NCBI GenBank assembly: GCA_964489245.1
Contig: CAZAXU010000020.1
Location: forward strand, 1-41,210
Length of the DNA: 41,210 nt
Source: CAZAXU01 sp964489245
GTDB taxonomy: Bacteria > Bacteroidota > Bacteroidia > Flavobacteriales > Flavobacteriaceae
Direction of reading: 5' to 3'
The notes beneath the pieces were generated by a model that saw only the letters and a list, made by a program, of their open reading frames with translations, was not told where the DNA came from and did no database searches. The position numbers and the translations under genes were made by a program. Of this stretch, positions 16,247 to 23,730 are shown one piece after another (the stretch's first letter is position 1; every line of letters starts with the position of its first letter).

Positions 16247-18504
16247 TATTTGATGACTAAAATTTTAGTAACCTGTGTTTTTGAACCATCTTCGTTTGTA
16301 ATCAGGGCAATATATACGCCCGAGGCCACCTTATATTTTCCAAAGGCAGTTAAATCCCAAGTGATACTTCCTCCTTTTGATGTGGTTTCATAGACCAAAT
16401 TCCCCTCAACATCAACAATTTTGACACTGACTTTTTCTGTCAGTCCTCTGATGCTTACAAAATCGTGTTTTTGCTGATTGACCGGATTTGGAAAGGCATA
16501 AACATCATCCATATTTTCTCCTGCTTCAGTGGCGTTTCCTTTAAAACCAATAAGTCCTTTTGCCGTTGCAAAATATACAATTCCGGTGCTACCGTCAACA
16601 GCAATATTATAAATATCATTTGAAGGCAACGGACTGTTTTCTTTGGTGAAATGATAAAAAGTTTGTTGTCCGTTGTCTGAGAAATAATAGACACCATTGC
16701 CGTTTGTGCTAATCCACTTATTGTTTGAACCGTCAACAATAATATTATTCACGTCTTGACCTGCCAACAGGAGTTGCACGACACCCTCATAAACAATTTT
16801 AATGGGTTTTGGAACAACTTGTGAATTTTTAAAAATTTGCTCCGGACCATGTAAAATTCTCAAACCTTTTTGAGCGCCAAGCCATAAAGTGCCGTCTTTA
16901 TCCACAGCCAAAGCCCGGATGTATTTGTAATTTCCATCAAAGGGGATATTGTTATCCAGAAATTTTTTGGTTTGAGTTTTTGCATCAAAAGCAAGGGCGC
17001 CGTTCTTTTCAGTGCCTATCCAAAAGTTTCCGTTTTGGTCAAAATCAACCGATGAAAACCCGTTATAACTGGTTGCTGAAGGCATCACATCTTGAAAATT
17101 GTAGCTCTGCCAAGTGCCATTGTTTTTTAGCACTTTTACCACGCCATAAACAAAACCTTGCGTAAGCCAAAGACTGTTTTTTTCATCAAACTTCATTTTA
17201 AAAATTCTAACATTGGAAATATTTCCGTTTGAATCTATATAGGCTTCTAAAGGACTGTTATTCTCGTCATAGACAGAAATATTATTGTCTTGAATTTTTA
17301 CTAGTCCGTGAAAAGCAGATCCCAAATAAACCGTATTATTTTCAGTGGGATGAATGGCGACACTGCAAATGCTTTTGACGTTTAAATCCGTATAAGGAAT
17401 ATTGTTCCAAGTGTTGTTTTTGAAATTGCTGACACCATAGTTTTTCAGAGGATAAGGGTTAAAATATGAATTATGTGCTCCATAGACCACCCATAAATTC
17501 CCGTTTTTGGCATCAACATCAAAAGGATGGTTGTATAGCGGACAATCGGGATGAATTTCAGTATAACCGGCAGAATTGATTGGAGCAGAAAGAATGCCGT
17601 AATTTTTAGTGCCGATATAAATCGTATTTTGATTTGAGATTGCCGTAGTAGATTTGAAATCATAATTGCCGGAAGCATTGAAAGTGTTTGTCAAGACATA
17701 ATTGTTGTCAAACAGTTTTACTTGATTTTGAAAAGTAATATTCAAATGATTGGCGCCTTCTTTAAAATCTATGATATTATCATTGAACGACAACACTTGA
17801 TGAATGGAGTTTGTGTTGATTTCATAGACGGAATTTCCTTTGATGCTTAATATCTTATTGTTAAAAATGACTAAAAATCTCCAATGCCTGAGGTCTATAT
17901 TGTGCCAATTATTGAAATCGAGTAAAAAATCATTCATATCGGCGTATTTGAGACCTTGATCTGTTGCCGCAAAAATTTTATTATTAAAAATTCGAATACT
18001 GTTTACCTTCACGGAGGTTCCGTTATCTCCGATATAGTAGGTGTCTCCAAATTCGTTATTTTTCAAATTATACAGAGAGATGCCGTATCCTGTTGCCAAA
18101 TAGAGCAAATCATTGTTGGCATAAACATCATTGATTTTTTTTTGGTCGCTCGGAATGGATGTGTTGTTGAACAGGTCGGGAGATTTATGCACTTTTCTTT
18201 GCTCATCTATAACCTCGATGAGTCCGCCCTGATGCACAATAAAGAGTTTTTTGAGTTGGGCATGATAATAAATTTGTTCAATTTCGTCTGCAGTAATGCC
18301 ATTAACACTCGATGTTCTTTCTATTTCGCCACTATTGATGTTATAGGTAAAAATGGCATTTTTCGCATTCGCATATACCTGACTGTCAGCGATTTGGATT
18401 GTTTTTATATCAAGATAAGAAAACATGTCAATCCATCTTGACGAGGTTTGTCCGAAACCAAGCGAGGAGATTGATAATAATAGGAGTATAAGAATTTTAT
18501 TCAT
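16246..18504 (-). CDS. porZ: Type IX secretion system protein PorZ
   Basis: This 752-residue exported protein has a signal peptide (MNKILILLLLSISSLGFGQ) and then the PorZ opening RWIDMFSYLDIKTIQIADSQ and VYANAKNAIFTYNINSG. Many propeller-type repeats follow (for example VDKDGTLWLGAQKGLRIL and VDFDQNGNFWIGTEKNGALA), ending in a C-terminal T9SS sorting domain of type A (VYAFPNPVNQQ to the final KILVIK). PorZ is part of the cell-surface attachment complex with PorU, PorV and PorQ; in Porphyromonas it is reported to bind anionic LPS. The ATG at 18504 overlaps the upstream acyltransferase stop by eight bases. A longer frame reaches 18579 but would place residues before a clear signal peptide. Confidence 0.93.
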   Translation of the reverse strand: MNKILILLLLSISSLGFGQTSSRWIDMFSYLDIKTIQIADSQVYANAKNAIFTYNINSGEIERTSSVNGITADEIEQIYYHAQLKKLFIVHQGGLIEVIDEQRKVHKSPDLFNNTSIPSDQKKINDVYANNDLLYLATGYGISLYNLKNNEFGDTYYIGDNGTSVKVNSIRIFNNKIFAATDQGLKYADMNDFLLDFNNWHNIDLRHWRFLVIFNNKILSIKGNSVYEINTNSIHQVLSFNDNIIDFKEGANHLNITFQNQVKLFDNNYVLTNTFNASGNYDFKSTTAISNQNTIYIGTKNYGILSAPINSAGYTEIHPDCPLYNHPFDVDAKNGNLWVVYGAHNSYFNPYPLKNYGVSNFKNNTWNNIPYTDLNVKSICSVAIHPTENNTVYLGSAFHGLVKIQDNNISVYDENNSPLEAYIDSNGNISNVRIFKMKFDEKNSLWLTQGFVYGVVKVLKNNGTWQSYNFQDVMPSATSYNGFSSVDFDQNGNFWIGTEKNGALAFDAKTQTKKFLDNNIPFDGNYKYIRALAVDKDGTLWLGAQKGLRILHGPEQIFKNSQVVPKPIKIVYEGVVQLLLAGQDVNNIIVDGSNNKWISTNGNGVYYFSDNGQQTFYHFTKENSPLPSNDIYNIAVDGSTGIVYFATAKGLIGFKGNATEAGENMDDVYAFPNPVNQQKHDFVSIRGLTEKVSVKIVDVEGNLVYETTSKGGSITWDLTAFGKYKVASGVYIALITNEDGSKTQVTKILVIK

Positions 18505-20284
18505 TGTTTGTTTTTTTGAGTAATTCCGCTTCAAATTCTTCCAAAACAGGCTGAACGGTTTCTTCGGGCAAATCATCAATTTTGATATACATCAAACCGT
18601 CTATGGCGTCATTAAAGTTAGGATCTACGTTAAAAGCTATTAAACGTGCATTTTGCTTAATATATTTTTTGAGAAGCACAGGAATTTTCAATTCTCCGGG
18701 TTCCAACTCACTAATAATCCGGTCAAACTTCTTTAAATCCGCTTGCGTGTCGTCAAAAACAAAATCTTTATCTGCATCTTTCAATTTGACTTTGAATTCT
18801 TTTTTCGGGTGAATATATTGTGCGGTATAAGGATCATAATAGTGCGATTTCATGAATTCAATCATCAAAGATTTTGAAAAATTTGAAAATTCATTACTGA
18901 TACTGACGCCTCCCATTAAATATTTATGTTCGGGATGTCTCAAAGTGGTATGCACAATGCCACGCCACAACAAAAACAGCGGAAATGGTTTTTGTTGATA
19001 TTTTTTCACCACAAAGGCTCTTCCCATTTCAATGGTATGTGCCATCATATCATATAATTCCGGTTCAAATCGGAAAAGTTCGTTGGTATAAAAACCTTTG
19101 ATCCCATATTTTTTGTAGATTTCTTTTCCCAATCCCATTCTATATGCACCGACAATCTTGTGTTCTTGGCTATCCCAAAGAAGCAAATGTTTATAAAATT
19201 TATCATATTTGTCCAAATCAATCGCTTGTCCGGTTCCTTCACCGACCTCTCTAAAAGTGATTTCTCTCAGCCGTCCTATTTCTTTCAGTATATTGGGCAT
19301 GTCTTTGCTGTCAGAGAGAAATGTTTGATATTGATTTTTTTCAAACATTTTGTCACCTTTTTCCGTCATGTGTTTGATTTCTTGAATCATTTTTTCTACG
19401 GGAACAGGATCTATGATTCTTTTGTCCTTTGCATTGCCACCAATTTTAATTCTTAATTTTTTCTTTGGTTTTTCAAAAGGATTTGCCAAGAGATATGTTT
19501 TTTTTCTGATGAATTCACCCAAATCAATATGATCTTCAATTTCTTCTTGCATTTTCAAAGTAATGGGTTTTCCGATGCGAACTTTTATGGTTTTTCTTTT
19601 CGATGAAATCACCTCGGATGGCAATTTTGCCGATTTAAGTTTGGGATGAATTTTTGAGAGAATGTAGAACAACCGGCTGTTTTTGGCATGAAAATATACA
19701 GGGATTACCGGTGCTTTTGCTTTATGAATCAGCTTGAGGGCACCTTCGTCCCAATCCAAATCAACTCGAAGTTTACCTTCTCTGAAAGTAGAGACTTCTC
19801 CTGCGGGAAAAATTCCCAAAGCATGACCTTCAGAAAGATGAGTAAGCGCTTCTTTCAATCCGGAGATAGCAGACGGACTCTTGCTTTTTTCCGGATCTAT
19901 AGAAATAAAATAAGGCTTTAAAGGTTCAATTCTCTCAAGTTGCGTAGAAGTAATTGTTTTAAAATCTTTTCGTTGTTCCAGCAATAATTTCAATAGCAAA
20001 ACTCCGTCTAAACCTCCAAGCGGATGGTTAGAAACCGTGATGAATGCACCTTCTCTCGGGATTCTTTTCAAGTCGTTTTCCGGAATTTCAAATTCTACGT
20101 TGAGTTTGTTAAAAATAGCATCTAAAAATTCAATTCCTTCCAGATGTTTGATATCGTCATAGAAACGATTCATTTTGTTTAACTCGAGTACTTTCATCAA
20201 AATCCAGCCAACAGCAGTTCCAAATCTGCCATATTTGTCCATTCCGATTTCTTTGGCTAAATCACTCGGGCTTACTAAACTCAT
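18497..20284 (-). CDS. Two-domain acyltransferase (PlsC-like + GNAT-like), OlsF-type
   Basis: This 595-residue protein fuses two acyltransferase domains. The first (about residues 75-290) is PlsC/hemolysin-like, with NHPLGGLDG (His87 and Asp93) and GIFPAGEVSTFREG. The second (about 330-540) is of the GNAT-like N-acyltransferase class, with VGAYRMGLGKEI, YTNELFRFEPE and EMGRAFVVKKYQQKPFPL. This arrangement is that of OlsF, described in Serratia and Flavobacterium johnsoniae as making ornithine lipid from ornithine and acyl-ACP; glycine or other aminolipids are also possible products in Bacteroidota. It opens the leftward envelope block and its stop overlaps porZ. A phosphopantetheinyl transferase lies 77 bases upstream. 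The ATG at 20284 fits the promoter box at 20315-20322. Confidence 0.87.
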   Translation of the reverse strand: MSLVSPSDLAKEIGMDKYGRFGTAVGWILMKVLELNKMNRFYDDIKHLEGIEFLDAIFNKLNVEFEIPENDLKRIPREGAFITVSNHPLGGLDGVLLLKLLLEQRKDFKTITSTQLERIEPLKPYFISIDPEKSKSPSAISGLKEALTHLSEGHALGIFPAGEVSTFREGKLRVDLDWDEGALKLIHKAKAPVIPVYFHAKNSRLFYILSKIHPKLKSAKLPSEVISSKRKTIKVRIGKPITLKMQEEIEDHIDLGEFIRKKTYLLANPFEKPKKKLRIKIGGNAKDKRIIDPVPVEKMIQEIKHMTEKGDKMFEKNQYQTFLSDSKDMPNILKEIGRLREITFREVGEGTGQAIDLDKYDKFYKHLLLWDSQEHKIVGAYRMGLGKEIYKKYGIKGFYTNELFRFEPELYDMMAHTIEMGRAFVVKKYQQKPFPLFLLWRGIVHTTLRHPEHKYLMGGVSISNEFSNFSKSLMIEFMKSHYYDPYTAQYIHPKKEFKVKLKDADKDFVFDDTQADLKKFDRIISELEPGELKIPVLLKKYIKQNARLIAFNVDPNFNDAIDGLMYIKIDDLPEETVQPVLEEFEAELLKKTNNE

Positions 20285-20314
20285 AGATGTTTGTGTGTGT
20301 TGGTTTGTCAGAAA

Positions 20315-20322
20315 CAAAAATA
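20315..20322 (-). promoter_or_regulatory. Candidate promoter -7 box for the olsF-porZ block
   Basis: On the minus strand TATTTTTG fits TAnnTTTG and lies 30 bases before the ATG at 20284. No TTG is seen at the usual -33 distance. It suggests that the acyltransferase block has its own start in addition to any readthrough from the phosphopantetheinyl transferase. Confidence 0.45.
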
Positions 20323-20361
20323 AGAAATTTTTTCAGAGTGGCATTGTTTGAATGTTAATTC

Positions 20362-20961
20362 TCAAACCGCCCATACAATAATGTGCTGCTTGTCAATCTT
20401 TTTATAACGAAACAGCGTTTTTGTTTTTTGTTGAACTTCTGCTTCGCCCATTCTTCTTTTTTGGTCGATTGATTTAATGATGATATCATTTTTAAAGCTC
20501 AATCCTTTGATACTCATCAATTTATAAATACTCTCTTTAGCGCTCCAAATAATTTGATAAATTTCATCTTTGTTTCTTTTGATGACAAACAGACATTTAT
20601 TGTCGATGAATTTTGGAGCAATTAAAATAATTTTTTTTGATTTCTTTTCAATATCAATTCCTATGGGATAACTTGAAATGGCAACAGCCACATATCTGTT
20701 TGTGTGAGAAATGGAAACATGTTTTTTTCCGTCTAGTAGGGGTTTTCCGTCGATATTCTTATGAATGATTTTTTCGATATTGAGTTTATTAAGCAGAATT
20801 TGCCGGACAATAAACTGCTTTTGGTGAGACAAGCTCTTATATTTTTCATATTCATCAGGCAATGCCTTTCCGTAAATTCTCAGCAAGCTGTCCTTTGTTT
20901 CGGTAATTTCCCAAATGTAGATATTTCCGTTTTTGATTGCGATAGGATCGATTTGAGGCAT
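20362..20961 (-). CDS. 4'-phosphopantetheinyl transferase, Sfp/AcpT-like
   Basis: This 199-residue enzyme transfers the phosphopantetheine arm of CoA to carrier proteins. HVSISHTNRYVAVAI (81-95) supplies the substrate-binding region, GIDIE (101-105) the Mg2+ ligands, and WSAKESIYKLMSIKGLSF (139-156) the conserved W-x-x-KES-x-K motif. The size fits the Sfp-like two-half form more than the small AcpS type, although it is shorter than Sfp itself. The carrier protein is not in the window; the fatty acid ACP is the obvious candidate. It is divergent from an LpxL-type acyltransferase and upstream of the OlsF-like gene, both of which use acyl donors, so a shared role in lipid synthesis is a reasonable inference. 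Confidence 0.9.
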   Translation of the reverse strand: MPQIDPIAIKNGNIYIWEITETKDSLLRIYGKALPDEYEKYKSLSHQKQFIVRQILLNKLNIEKIIHKNIDGKPLLDGKKHVSISHTNRYVAVAISSYPIGIDIEKKSKKIILIAPKFIDNKCLFVIKRNKDEIYQIIWSAKESIYKLMSIKGLSFKNDIIIKSIDQKRRMGEAEVQQKTKTLFRYKKIDKQHIIVWAV

Positions 20962-20991
20962 ATTTTATTTTTTTTCTCTGAATTGATGTTA

Positions 20992-20999
20992 TAACTTTG
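20992..20999 (+). promoter_or_regulatory. Candidate promoter -7 box for the LpxL-type acyltransferase
   Basis: TAACTTTG matches TAnnTTTG and lies 29 bases before the TTG start at 21029. A clear -33 TTG is not seen. Confidence 0.55.
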
Positions 21000-21028
21000 T
21001 TCTCCAAAATTAAAACTAAAATTATTCT

Positions 21029-21913
21029 TTGCAACTTTTTATTTACATATTGGTCTATCCCATCATAATTGTTTTTTCCCATCTGCCTTTCAGACTACTT
21101 TATTTGATATCGGATTTTTTATTTTGGATTATCTATTATGTTGTCGGATACAGGAAAAATATTGCTGCAGAAAATATCAGATTGACTTTTCCGGAAAAAA
21201 ATGAAAAAGAACGAGATAAAATTTTAAAAGATTTTTATAGACATTTTTCGGATTTGTTTATGGAAATGATGAAATCTTATGGCGTCTCTCTTCAGAATCT
21301 GCAGAAGCGATATTATTTCAAAGATATTGACATGATCAATAAGCTGACTGAAAAAGGTAAAAACATTGTTATTGTTGGCGGACACTATGCCAATTGGGAG
21401 TGGGTTTTTTCTTTGGCAGCCATATCAACGGCATTTCCGATAGCCACTTATTTGAAAATCAACAACAAATATTTTGAAAAATTAATGCTCAGAAACCGAA
21501 GTAGATTTGGTGGGGCACTGGTTGAAACCAAAAAACTCAGAAAAGTTATTGATGATTTTGAAAAGCATAAACGCCCCTACATCTTAGGATTGTTAGCAGA
21601 CCAATCTCCACAACTGCACAGAGCCAAATATTGGAGAAATTTTTTCGGTCATGAAGTACCCGTTTTTGTAGGAGCAGAGTCTCTGGCAAAACAACATAAC
21701 ACGGCTTTTGTTTTTATGCAAATTCAAAAAAAACAAAGAGGGATCTACGAGGTGAGATTTGAATTAATAACCGAAACACCACATGAATATCCGGATTATC
21801 AACTTACGGATTTGTTTATTGATAAATTGGAAAATCAGATTAGAGAAAAACCGGAATATTATCTGTGGACACATCGTAGATTTAAACATATGAACAAAAA
21901 GCCGAAGCCTTGA
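21029..21913 (+). CDS. LpxL/HtrB-family lipid A acyltransferase, TTG start
   Basis: This 294-residue inner membrane enzyme belongs to the lysophospholipid/lipid A late acyltransferase family. A hydrophobic N terminus (FIYILVYPIIIVFSHLPFRL) anchors it, and the catalytic H-x4-E motif is in GGHYANWEW (His119, Glu124). GLLADQSPQ and NFFGHEVPVFVGAE correspond to later conserved blocks. It should add an acyl chain from acyl-ACP to a lipid A precursor. The start is TTG at 21029; no ATG exists near the expected N terminus, while starting at TTG gives the family's usual first residues. A -7 box lies 29 bases upstream. It is divergent from the phosphopantetheinyl transferase gene. Confidence 0.9.
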   Translation: MQLFIYILVYPIIIVFSHLPFRLLYLISDFLFWIIYYVVGYRKNIAAENIRLTFPEKNEKERDKILKDFYRHFSDLFMEMMKSYGVSLQNLQKRYYFKDIDMINKLTEKGKNIVIVGGHYANWEWVFSLAAISTAFPIATYLKINNKYFEKLMLRNRSRFGGALVETKKLRKVIDDFEKHKRPYILGLLADQSPQLHRAKYWRNFFGHEVPVFVGAESLAKQHNTAFVFMQIQKKQRGIYEVRFELITETPHEYPDYQLTDLFIDKLENQIREKPEYYLWTHRRFKHMNKKPKP

Positions 21914-21956
21914 AAAGTACATAAAAAATAAATGTGCAAAAAAATGTTTGTATTTT

Positions 21957-21986
21957 TTGACAAGTTAAAAATTATTCATAAATTTG
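21957..21986 (+). promoter_or_regulatory. Promoter for the rpmB-rpmG-DUF4295 genes
   Basis: TTG (21957-21959), 19 bases, then TAAATTTG (21979-21986) match the Bacteroidota promoter pattern. The rpmB ATG is 35 bases downstream. The spacing equals that of the ferredoxin promoter at 8011-8040. Confidence 0.72.
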
Positions 21987-22021
21987 CACCCAATTTTGGA
22001 AATACGAAAAAACATAACAAG

Positions 22022-22267
22022 ATGTCAAGAGTTTGTGAAATAACAGGAAAAAAAGTGATGATGGGAAACAATGTTTCTCATGCTCACAATAAGACGAGAA
22101 GAAGATTTGATATCAATCTCTTTAAAAAGAAATTTTATATTCCTGAAGAAGACCGTTGGGTTACTTTGAAAGTTTCTAAGGCAGGACTAAAAATTATTGA
22201 TAAGAAAGGCATTGCAGCAGCGATTAAAGAGGCAAAGGCAAAAGGCTTTTTAACAAGAAACGTATAA
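22022..22267 (+). CDS. rpmB: 50S ribosomal protein L28
   Basis: This 81-residue basic protein begins MSRVCEITGKKVMMGNNVSH and continues AHNKTRRRFDINL, the standard L28 pattern, ending KAKGFLTRNV. The frame extends upstream to 21932, but that region contains the promoter, and starting at 22022 gives the family's normal N terminus. Ten bases separate it from rpmG. L28 binds 23S rRNA in the large subunit near the E site. Only one cysteine (Cys5) is present, so this is a zinc-free form. Confidence 0.97.
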   Translation: MSRVCEITGKKVMMGNNVSHAHNKTRRRFDINLFKKKFYIPEEDRWVTLKVSKAGLKIIDKKGIAAAIKEAKAKGFLTRNV

Positions 22268-22277
22268 ATTTAGAAAA

Positions 22278-22466
22278 ATGGCAAAAAAAGTTAAAGGCAA
22301 TAGAATTCAAGTTATTCTAGAATGCACAGAGCATAAGGAAACAGGTATGCCCGGAACTTCGAGATATATCACCACGAAGAACAGAAAAAATACTCCAGGC
22401 AGAATAGAACTTAAAAAATATAACCCGATTCTTAGAAGATATACGCTTCATAAAGAAATTAAATAA
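22278..22466 (+). CDS. rpmG: 50S ribosomal protein L33
   Basis: This 62-residue protein has the L33 landmarks GNRIQVILECTEHKETGMPG, TSRYITTKNRKNTPGRIELKK-type basic core and the ending NPILRRYTLHKEIK. Only one cysteine is present, so the zinc ribbon found in some L33 proteins is absent and this is a zinc-independent form. It lies between rpmB and the DUF4295 gene with gaps of 10 and 9 bases and is surely co-transcribed with them. Confidence 0.97.
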   Translation: MAKKVKGNRIQVILECTEHKETGMPGTSRYITTKNRKNTPGRIELKKYNPILRRYTLHKEIK

Positions 22467-22475
22467 TTATTTATT

Positions 22476-22625
22476 ATGGCAAAGAAAACGGTAGCAACCT
22501 TACAGACAGGTTCTAAGAAAATGACAAAAGTTATCAGAATGAAAAAATCACCTAAAACAGGTGCTTATACTTTTGAAGAAAGAATTTTGAACGCAGATTT
22601 GGCGAAAGATTTCTTTAAGAAATAG
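22476..22625 (+). CDS. DUF4295 small basic protein (ribosomal protein bL38)
   Basis: This 49-residue open frame, starting at the ATG in TTATTATGGCAAAG, encodes a very basic protein that begins MAKKTVATLQTGSKKMTKVI and ends NADLAKDFFKK. It fits DUF4295, a small family restricted to Bacteroidota and usually placed between rpmG and ftsY, exactly as here. As I recall, the Flavobacterium johnsoniae ribosome structure identified it as a ribosomal protein, named bL38. It lies nine bases after rpmG and is followed by a terminator hairpin, so it closes the operon. Confidence 0.9.
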   Translation: MAKKTVATLQTGSKKMTKVIRMKKSPKTGAYTFEERILNADLAKDFFKK

Positions 22626-22650
22626 ATTTACATAAGATTTATATATGACA

Positions 22651-22676
22651 AGCTATCCTTTCGGGTAGCTTTTTTT
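22651..22676 (+). terminator. Terminator after the rpmB-rpmG-DUF4295 operon
   Basis: AGCTATCC, loop TTTC, GGGTAGCT form an 8-bp stem with one G-T pair, followed directly by a run of T. It lies 25 bases after the DUF4295 stop. Confidence 0.85.
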
Positions 22677-22711
22677 ATAATACGAATTTCAAAAAATTAA
22701 ATAGATAATTA

Positions 22712-22742
22712 TTGTAAATTATAAGAGAATAAATTATCTTCG
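22712..22742 (+). promoter_or_regulatory. Possible ftsY promoter
   Basis: TTG at 22712-22714, 20 bases, then TATCTTCG at 22735-22742, one mismatch from TAnnTTTG. The ATG at 22765 is 22 bases further. Placed after a terminator and before ftsY, it is the best candidate in the gap. Confidence 0.4.
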
Positions 22743-22764
22743 TTATCTCATAAATAAGACAAAA

Positions 22765-23715
22765 ATGTTTAAGAAATTATTTTCAAAGGAAAAGAAAGAA
22801 CGTTTAGATCAAGGTCTGGAAAAATCTAAAACCAGTTTTTTTTCAAAATTGTCAAAGGCTGTTGTTGGAAAATCAAAAGTTGATGATGAAGTTTTGGATG
22901 ATTTGGAAGATGTATTAATCTCTTCTGATGTCGGCGTGAATACAACCATCAAGATTATTGAAAGAATTGAGGCAAGAGTTGCCAAAGATAAATATTTAGG
23001 GACAGATGAATTGAACCGAATTCTCAAGGAAGAAATAGCAAGCTTATTGGCTGAAAATGAAGACAATCTTCAGGTGCACAAATTTTCTATAGAAAACACA
23101 ACACCTTATGTGATTATGGTGGTTGGAGTAAATGGCGTTGGAAAAACCACAACCATAGGAAAACTGGCAAACAAATTTAAAAATGAAGGGAAAAACGTAA
23201 TGTTGGGAGCAGCAGACACGTTCAGAGCAGCTGCCGTAGATCAACTTCAGATTTGGGCGGATAGAGTAGATGTTCCCATTGTGAAACAAAAAATGGGCAG
23301 TGACCCGGCTTCTGTTGTTTTTGACACGCTTCAATCGGCAAAGACCAAAGATATCGACGTGATTTTAATCGATACGGCAGGCAGATTGCACAATAAAATC
23401 AACTTGATGAATGAACTAACCAAAATCAAAAATGTGATGAAAAAACTTGTTCCGGATGCACCACATGAAATTCTGTTGGTGTTGGATGGTTCAACCGGAC
23501 AAAATGCTTTTGAGCAAGCCAAACAGTTTGTAAAAGCCACGGAAGTCAACGCCCTTGCCGTGACCAAACTGGATGGCACCGCAAAAGGAGGTGTGGTGAT
23601 CGGCATCTCAGACCAATTTCAGATTCCTGTGAAATATATTGGCGTTGGAGAGCAACTCGAAGATCTTCAAGATTTTGATAAAACCGAGTTTGTAGATTCG
23701 TTTTTTAATCAGTAA
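22765..23715 (+). CDS. ftsY: Signal recognition particle receptor FtsY
   Basis: This 316-residue GTPase docks SRP-ribosome complexes at the inner membrane. The N domain (about residues 1-105) is followed by the G domain with GVNGVGKTTTIGKLA (P-loop), DTFRAAAVDQLQIW, LIDTAGRLHN and AVTKLDGTAKGG, and closes with KYIGVGEQLEDLQDF. The acidic A domain of E. coli FtsY is missing, and only a short basic segment (KKLFSKEKKERLDQGLEKS) precedes the N domain, as is usual outside gamma-proteobacteria. It is separated from the ribosomal protein operon by a terminator and probably has its own promoter. Its stop is 15 bases from the stop of the convergent gene. Confidence 0.97.
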   Translation: MFKKLFSKEKKERLDQGLEKSKTSFFSKLSKAVVGKSKVDDEVLDDLEDVLISSDVGVNTTIKIIERIEARVAKDKYLGTDELNRILKEEIASLLAENEDNLQVHKFSIENTTPYVIMVVGVNGVGKTTTIGKLANKFKNEGKNVMLGAADTFRAAAVDQLQIWADRVDVPIVKQKMGSDPASVVFDTLQSAKTKDIDVILIDTAGRLHNKINLMNELTKIKNVMKKLVPDAPHEILLVLDGSTGQNAFEQAKQFVKATEVNALAVTKLDGTAKGGVVIGISDQFQIPVKYIGVGEQLEDLQDFDKTEFVDSFFNQ

Positions 23716-23730
23716 TTCTAAGCACAAGAA

